64,000 bases of DNA from Chrysaora quinquecirrha (lineage: Eukaryota > Cnidaria > Scyphozoa > Semaeostomeae > Pelagiidae): the NCBI GenBank assembly GCA_014526335.1, contig JACTAT010000058.1, positions 2,351,665 to 2,415,664 of the forward strand, written 5' to 3'. The position numbers and the translations under genes were made by a program. Positions 54,023 to 64,000 of this stretch are shown piece by piece. Below the pieces are notes generated by a model. The model was not told where the DNA came from and made no database searches. It worked only from the letters and a program-made list of their open reading frames with translations. Every line of letters starts with the position of its first letter. Position 1 is the first letter of the stretch.

Positions 54023-57000
54023 TTACGGTGAAGTCCTTGTTGGAGACATAGTTATTTCAGCAAACACAAGTCTATGATCGGAAGCCAAAAAGTCACTAGG
54101 CCATTCCTGCAAATACAAAAATCTATTTACTCTTAAGTTACTTTAATTTTAAATAAAATAACTCTCAATTTGGAATTTGTAAGACAACATCTTAAGATAA
54201 AATTAATGAAGTTGAAAATGAAGTTGAAAGGTGAAGGCGAAACGGTGTATTTAGCTCCAATCGCTTGAATCTCGCTAGTGGTCTTAACAAGATGGCATCA
54301 GTTTCGTATCGTAGGTCGAGATAAGCCTGGATTTGGAAAGTAAGTATACTGGAAGATTGGAGTGTAGGGCTCACAAACAGACCAGCTGGTAGGCCTAGTA
54401 AGACCACCAACATGTGTGTGACGCTATCATTGCTGGAGCTCGAACCCCGATCTCGCTGAGCATCTGACACCATGAGCCAACTGGATAAGGCCACGAGCCC
54501 TCAGCATCTATTGATGTAGATATGACTGCAATAAGATCAAGCTCCTACCTTATCACTACGGTCTTTTGGCACTAGAAATGCATCTAATACAGTACAATCT
54601 AGCTCTTCTGGCATCCTAAAACAGAAAAATACGATATTTAGTTAAAATAAACAGATAAAGCACACCAATTGATTATCAAAATTATGACAGATATTAGCAG
54701 ATGCTCGATAATTAGTATGTCACGATCTGCGATTAGTGGTCGCAAACGAATTCGTCTCGTTGAAAAAATTCTTTAAAAAAGGACCCGGAACGGAACGATA
54801 CTCCCACTTCTTCCAAAATGTGGCAGAGGCGTTGTATCTTATGGTGGTGGCCATTACAGCCAAAAGCTATTCCTGAGCCTTCGCAGCTAACCAGAGGAGG
54901 CCCCAAGACTATTTATTAGCTAAAATAGATACGGGCCCTTTTAACTGGAAATAGTAATACTGGAAATTCGCTTCCAGTCCGCCTCTGTCTCTTTCAAGCC
55001 CCATCTATAAAAGATACATCAGATAAGTAGATACTCTTAAACATTTAAGCTCTTCCAAGCACAATCTCTGTACTAAGACTCTCATCACTATAAAGCCCAA
55101 TATTTCTTAAGAAAATATACCAGCAACCCTTGAAAGGGAGTATTTTCCATAAACTTATCTCTCGAGCTTCTTATTTCATTTGCTTAAAGATCCAGCCTTC
55201 ACAGATGATTTTTAGTTCACCTCATGGTCTGTAAGGCCCTGACCAAACGATGAAACATTGCCGGTAAAACATTTGATATTTCGTTTACAAGCAATGTTTG
55301 ACCATTTGGCTGCGTCACAAAACATTGCTTCCGGAAGCAGAATTTTCTAGACAAAGAAAAACATAAGAAAACATTATTCCTTATAATATGCAAAGTGTTT
55401 GACAAGCATTGTTTTGCGATGTTGCCAACTGGAAAAAATTTTTATTGATAAGCAAATTGCAGGTGTTTGAGAAACAAAGTTCGATTGTTTGGCTGGAGTC
55501 CAACGTCTTACTTGACCGAGCAAAAAACGTGTACTCTCCGCTAACGCAAGACTTTTCTTACACGCTTCCTCAGAATATCTCAAAAATAAAACAAGCCAAA
55601 CAAAAAAATAACAAAACAAGTATAATTCTATTCTACATAACATTTCTGGAAACATGTTTAATAACCATACCTATAAAAGATGTAATCGGCGGTCATCAAT
55701 TCACCCTTGTGATCCAAATGTGTAACCTCGGGTTCACTACCATGGAAAGTCTTGTACGCCGAAATGAAACCGAGGTCTGTGAAATATTTGTATATAGATC
55801 CTCTTGGTCCATCGTTGAAATCACCACACAGTAATAGTGGAATGTCTTTTTTATCTAAACTAAACGAAAAAGCTGAATAAGTCGTCAATCAATCTTGCAA
55901 AGAGTTGGATTGATGAATTGTTTATACCCTTGTAATGAGCCTCAAATTCAGAGCAGGGGAAGGGGTTGAGTAACGAGCAAAGACAATAAGAGAAAGAGTA
56001 CGTTGTTAATTTCCTTTCCCTCTGGTTTTGATGCTCTGGTACCCAGGGACCAGGGTAGGTTTTTTATAACATCCCATACGCAACTAGCATTCGGAATTAT
56101 CCTAAATTTTACTGAAAGGGAACTGCTTGCAGCTGGTCTATTCGAGTGAGGTAATAAGTGAAAACTGAAGCCTAATGCGATCTGACAACAGAAGTATTGA
56201 CGAGACATGATTTTAAATCGAAAAAAATAGTGACACACCATGCAATAAGTATGGTTCAGAATGCAAAAACAGTTCAAACCAATGAGACCATGTAACACAA
56301 AACAGAGCTAGGAAAACAGAGAAAATAAGCACACCATGCTAGGAAAAAGCAAAATGCTTGTTCGATGAACTCTCCAAAAACTATGTCAAAGATTCTTTAG
56401 ACAATTGGTTCTTTAGGGAATCTCTGATCTATTCCTTTAGCAGTTTAGATGTGGGTATTGTAAGGATATGATAAAGTATACCTGGTAATATAGTGATCAA
56501 TAGCTTGTCCTAATTTCTTAGCTTGAGCCTACAAAAAGAAAGTCTACTTGTATCGAACTTCAACAAAACCAAACGAATATGGATAAAATGCATGAATTCC
56601 CAAGAAATTTCAAAATCTCAAATGTCTCTTATCTCTAAGGCAGCTCTCTTCTAAGCCAGCAGGCTCTCTGCTCCCACCCCAAGTGCATGTAGTAAATGTT
56701 TCGTTTCATTGCCAAACATCATATTGCCTCAATTAATGTTGAAGGCCTAATTCATAGCATCGTATGCCTATAGGTACTTAAGATATCATACCACAAAAGC
56801 GATCGATCTCCATCTTCGACTTCGATTAATGTTAAAGTTAGTGTCGATAATCAAGTTTAAATACAATAATTCGTTTTTTGTTAAATACGAACGAGCGACA
56901 AAAAAGAGACGACGATTTAACTTACCATTCTTACATAATGGTCAACAGCGCTTGCTATGTAGGTCAGATGAGTAGTTGCGATCAATACCTGTGAAATTCA

Positions 57001-58834
57001 GGATAGGTAACATAAATATCGTTCAGCTGAGAGAAACGTGAAAATTAAACAATAATAGACCATTTCAACTAAGAGCCTCGTTCTCAAAATAGATGTTCTA
57101 ACAGTGGAGAAGAATAACAACAAAAGTACCACCAGACATGAAATTGAAAGTTTATTAATAACTTTAGGTTTACCTCTTGGTTAGTCGTTGAATCAATGAC
57201 ATGAATCAATAAAGCAACTCTCATACCAATGTCGTTATATTTAATGTATTCAACATCTTTTACACTGCAAAACCAAATTAGTGCAAGTGATAAGTACAAA
57301 AGTATGAAGTTGATGGGCATTTCACTCTTCAAAAAGGCGTACGAGATTTTAACTGAAACAAAAGGATTTCCCAAGGATTTCTGTAAATACAATAGGTTTT
57401 CGAGCAAGGATCTACAAGATTTTGATGGAGTGAATCGCCCCTCGAGTAAAGCAGTATTAGAAGGCATTCATTTCTGACCTGCTGCCATTTTTGAACAGCA
57501 TATATATTAGAGTATATACACAATAATATAAGCAATCTCAACAGCAAAATCTGATCCATTTATCTGTATCAATCACAGATACTTACATATACTTTCTGCC
57601 AATAAGTAAAGCCACTCCATCGTTCTTTGTTGGTCTTTTATGCTTGTATATCACATACCTGAACAACAAAAGGGTAGAAAGCTAGGTTTTTGCAACATTA
57701 ATTTTAATCTAACAAAGACAGTTTTTGCAACACAGCCCAGAAATGTCCAATATTGAGTACTTTTCATTCAGTAAAAATATGCAAAAGTGGCAGGCAACAT
57801 TTTGGTAGAAATATAAGAAATGGATCAATACCAAGAAGAAACTTTTTAATGACATTTCAGGCTTAGCCCTTCAACTTTTCATTTACTTACCTATCTCCCA
57901 GTTTCTTTTCAAACAGCTCAGCAATATCACTGTGAAACCAGAACTCTTGAAGACACAAGAAGTCAAAAGAAGGGAGGTCATCCAAAATCTTGAATATCTC
58001 ATCATATCTTTGGTGAAAGAGCTCTGGATGTGAACTCTCTTTTTTTCCACCCCACCATGCTCTTCGTTCTCTGTTTTAGATAGAAAAAGAGATGGTATAT
58101 CAAATCACATTAAATTGTCCAAGTCAAACTAAGTAAACCCAAACTAGATCATATTGAATCAGACCTGACCTGATGGATCAGAATCGATCAGATGAAATCA
58201 ATTTGATTCAAACACACTCTGATCTAACAAATCAAATGTAATCAGATCTGACCTGACTGGTCAGGACAGATAAGACCTTATCAGGTCAAATAAGGTCAGG
58301 TCAGGTCAAATCAGGTCAGGTCAGGTCATGGTAGGTTAGGTTAGGTCAGGTCATGGTAGGTCAGGTCAGGTCAAGTTAGGTCAGGTCAGGTCAAGTTAGG
58401 TCAGGTCAGATTGGTTCAGATCAGGTCAGATCAGATCAGGTCAGGTCAGGTCAGATTAGGTCAGGTCAAGTCAGATCAGATCAGATCAGATCAGATCAGA
58501 TCAGATCAGGTCAGATCAGGTCAGGCTAGGTCAGGTCAAGTGATATCTTCATGTATGCTTTTACAAAATAAGTGAGTTGAAGAAATAAGTATATTTACTT
58601 TGTGATCACTTTGTAACAAGGAGCAAGGAGATTAAATGTTCCCACTTTCAGTATAAAATGATTGTCAACTGTACAGGCATTATTGGTTTCTGCTGTACTA
58701 AGGTGTTGTCTTGAAACTGCCATGTTTTTCTGGATTGCAAAATATCTTCTTTTCGCCAGGACGACAGACAGTCTTGCTTTTCCAGGGCTTCGAAAACAGG
58801 AAGCAAACAGCGTGACAGAACTGCAGGGGGTCAT
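54023..58834 (-). CDS. Endonuclease/exonuclease/phosphatase (EEP) family enzyme, nine exons
   Basis: Exons in order: 58834-58599, 58070-57891, 57658-57587, 57264-57174, 56988-56926, 56528-56482, 55859-55671, 54615-54549, 54106-54023. All junctions are in phase and encode 342 residues. Residues 1-40 are Arg-rich and lack acids until the catalytic domain, like a mitochondrial import signal. Catalytic blocks of the Mg-dependent DNase I/CCR4-type fold: GTFNLLAP (Asn68), DFLCLQEFW (Glu121), ATTHLTY (His200), LLLCGDFND (Asp243, Asn245), TADYIFYR (Asp-Tyr) and ASDHRLV (Asp325-His326). All are intact. Family members remove mRNA poly(A) tails or hydrolyse other phosphodiesters. The TFNLLAP.YK start and compact size suggest a deadenylase-like branch close to, but distinct from, nocturnin, ANGEL and CCR4; the substrate cannot be told. 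The acceptor of exon 7 was chosen because the alternative 4 bases downstream creates an immediate stop. Confidence 0.92.
54224..54507 (-). mobile_element. tRNA-derived SINE, family 1, with internal insertion
   Basis: Blocks gaaaggtgaaggcgaaacgg, tagctccaatcgcttgaatc, gtgtgacgctatcattgctg and the head gagctcgaaccccgatctcg, then ccaactggataaggccacga, are those of family 1. About 100 bp of unrelated sequence lies between tail and head. It sits between exons 8 and 9 of the EEP gene. Confidence 0.75.
58140..58548. repeat. (GGTCA)n/(GATCA)n pentanucleotide array in EEP intron 1
   Basis: About 70 pentamers alternating between ggtca and gatca types, degenerate at the left edge. The same unit forms the short tail of the SINE at 40838-40865. 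Confidence 0.92.
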
Positions 58835-59255
58835 GCAGCCTTAAATTCAATGAAGGGCCTTGCCCTTAATAGCTTCGTCTAATAGCTTAAATTATAAGTT
58901 CATTACACATTAATTTGATCTCCTCCCATTATTAAATTATATGAGCTTCCTTTGATGCTTGTTCCGAGAGCTTGCAATCTTGCAATTCTAATTATACAAC
59001 TGGGCCATGGGACAGGACAGATAATTGCGTATAGGCCTAGCCAATCAATGAAATCTTGCCTCCAAATAAGCCTCCGTTATTCTGTAATTCTTTCTTAGTA
59101 CAAGATGTCTTGAGTATCAAGAAAAGTACTTGCGTGCGGCAACATTGTGCCCCATTGTGCGTTTTTACGAGCGTATTTTGTGCAGTGTGCGCTGTCCTGT
59201 GCAGTGACAACAAAAATTGACACGGTGGACAATTTTTACGCCTTCATCAGATAAC
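58835..59255. promoter_or_regulatory. Shared upstream region of two divergent genes
   Basis: The EEP gene starts at 58834 on the minus strand and MORN1 at 59256 or 59382 on the plus strand, leaving about 420-550 bp between start codons. Such spacing commonly serves as a bidirectional promoter. I see no clear TATA box. Confidence 0.4.
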
Positions 59256-62701
<3,446 letters not shown>

Positions 62702-63347
62702 TTTGGATCAATAGCCCCATTTCGATGCAGATCTCAAATGAAAAACACTCTTCACGGATACAAAGTTCAAAGTCTTAACTCAAAAGAAGTCTTGATATTA
62801 AAAGAAAGTCTTTTGATATGACCTGTTTGGGAGAACTACGCTACACTCTAATTTGCATATTACGAAATATTTTTGCATTTGTTTTTGCGAAGAATGAAAA
62901 GCTAGCTCATGGGAATGCAATACAAAGTGATTTTTGACTGATGCTGCTACATTTTAAACAAACTGTCAATGTTTTGAAGTTTGGAGTTATAAATTCTGCA
63001 CTCTTATGAAGAATGTCGTTATTTTCTATGGTTTGCATCTCTCAACGGACAATACTCGCATTTTGCCATGACTATTTGTTTGGTTCTGACTTTCAGTTTG
63101 CTTTCAGCTTCGGTACATAATTGCAAATTTCTGGAGCTTTATGGAAAATGCCTTTATTTTCCTTTGAATTGAATCTCCCAAAGGAATAAAATCGTACGTT
63201 TTTCAAGACTTTTTTAAAGGTATGCATCTGAATTCGTTGTGTGTAGAAAAGCTGTTTTTCTGTGCCCTCAGATAGCTCCTAGCTTCATTCGCTTCTGTTG
63301 GTATTCCGAGCATAACGTATCGAGGAGCATCAGAATATTGATCCAGT
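62702..63347. other. Between MORN1 and the ligand-gated channel gene
   Basis: No continuation of the MORN1 C-terminal domain and no other gene could be recognised here. Confidence 0.4.
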
Positions 63348-64000
63348 ATGTCCTCAGTTACCGAGCCGAATATATTGGATAGCAGTGAAAGTGAAAACGG
63401 CGGAGAAGACGATGAAGCGGAGTTTGATATATTAGTAGATGCATTAACAAGCATATATAGTAAGTTGGGAGCCATTGATATCAACACGCGTATTTGTGAA
63501 AACGAACTGCACACTGTTGTTAGGCCAGGCGACGATATCATTATCGTTTACCTTCAAATTAGTATTTCATCTGTCGATGATATTGACACTGTGAGGCAGG
63601 AATTTTCTTGCCAGTTTCACTTGTCTGTAACTTGGGAGGAGCCATTGCTGAAGAACGTTGGGGACAATGAAGAGATTGATTGGGAGAAGCAATGGGATCC
63701 GAGGATTTACTTCCAAAATGCTGTTAATATTACCAGTATTACAAGCAATCATAAGTTAATACGACCACTTTATGAGGCGAATCCGACCGTACAGCTGTCA
63801 TATCGAGTAAAGGGTCGATTTAAGTCTATCTTTGATCTTAGAAGTTTCCCGTTTGATTATCAGAAGCTGCAGATTCAAATAACATCGAAATGGGGTGACT
63901 CTGTTCTTGAATTGAAAGAAACCTCATACAAACCTGGGACTCTGAACTGCAAGACCTTCCTTTGTGGACATGAGTGGCAATTATATAAGCATGTATTAGG
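63348..64000 (+). CDS. Pentameric ligand-gated ion channel-like protein, 5' part, no Cys-loop cysteines
   Basis: Open from ATG 63348 (preceded in frame by TGA at 63339) to the window edge, 217 codons without a stop. Residues 1-25 are acidic (DSSESENGGEDDEAEFD). From about residue 60 the frame has the order of a Neur_chan ligand-binding domain: GDDIIIVYLQISISSVDDID, FSCQFHLSVTW (88-95), EKQWDPRIYFQNAVNI (113-128), then VKGRFKSIFDLRSFPFDYQK (154-173), LQIQITSKWG and a tail with CKTFLCGHEW. In pLGICs this domain forms the extracellular agonist-binding half. Two oddities are visible: the FDLRSFPFDYQKL block lacks the two cysteines that normally close the Cys-loop, as in prokaryotic relatives, and there is no N-terminal signal peptide. 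Membrane helices, if present, lie beyond the window. It may be a divergent channel or a soluble relative. Confidence 0.8.
   Translation, partial: MSSVTEPNILDSSESENGGEDDEAEFDILVDALTSIYSKLGAIDINTRICENELHTVVRPGDDIIIVYLQISISSVDDIDTVRQEFSCQFHLSVTWEEPLLKNVGDNEEIDWEKQWDPRIYFQNAVNITSITSNHKLIRPLYEANPTVQLSYRVKGRFKSIFDLRSFPFDYQKLQIQITSKWGDSVLELKETSYKPGTLNCKTFLCGHEWQLYKHVL

Noticed and set aside
58140..58548. Telomere-like TCAGG repeats
   Set aside because: TCAGG is a telomere unit in some beetles, but here the pentamers are mixed with TCAGA, sit inside an intron of an animal gene, and have no terminal context.

Overview
The window is AT-rich animal nuclear DNA. Genes carry many short GT..AG introns, repeats are abundant (tRNA-derived SINEs, a CR1/L2-type LINE, TIR elements, microsatellites, one satellite array), and the conserved genes are metazoan: a BOK-like Bcl-2 protein, PWWP3A/MUM1, MORN1, a GDNF/GAS1-domain protein and a pentameric ligand-gated channel. 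The style of the dispersed repeats (for example the CCCGGGGGAGGCACT-type and the GGGGTCCAGGGGG-type) suggests a cnidarian, most likely an anthozoan. That is an inference from repeat style and I could not search it.

Layout. 1-1.5 kb: 3' end of an unrecognised gene (+) with a frame break. 1.5-16.5 kb: gene-poor, with tandem repeats, SINE copies, a long perfect hairpin and a 1.3-kb TIR element with an 8-bp target duplication. 16.7-19.05 kb: complete two-exon BOK-like gene (-). 20.2-25.4 kb: degenerate LINE (-) with a 2A motif and an SGNH-esterase domain in ORF1. 25.4-28.6 kb: small elements and a cluster of tRNA-like TCGAAC motifs. 28.67-35.9 kb: satellite of about 37 units of ~196 bp with higher-order duplications. 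36.67-46.96 kb: 16-exon PWWP3A-like gene (-) with an N-terminal and a central PWWP domain; its introns carry a foldback MITE, SINEs, a 46-bp minisatellite, a pentanucleotide array and a 597-bp TIR element. 47.3-48.3 kb: nested TIR elements. 48.6-49.4 kb: intronless GDNF/GAS1-domain gene (+). 49.5-53 kb: SINE, another dispersed repeat and an (ATC)n array. 54.02-58.83 kb: nine-exon endonuclease/exonuclease/phosphatase (EEP) gene (-). 59.26-62.7 kb: MORN1 (+), head-to-head with the EEP gene. 63.35 kb to the edge: 5' part of a pentameric ligand-gated channel gene (+) lacking the Cys-loop cysteines.

The multi-exon genes were assembled by hand by translating candidate exons and requiring GT..AG borders, compatible codon phase and family resemblance. 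All junctions in the EEP, BOK-like and MORN1 (exons 1-7) models agree in phase. The PWWP3A model has one junction (exon 3 to 4) that does not. There is no operon logic: the genes are independent eukaryotic loci, two pairs of which (PWWP3A/GAS1-like and EEP/MORN1) are divergent and may share promoter regions. I found no CRISPR, rRNA or intact tRNA gene.
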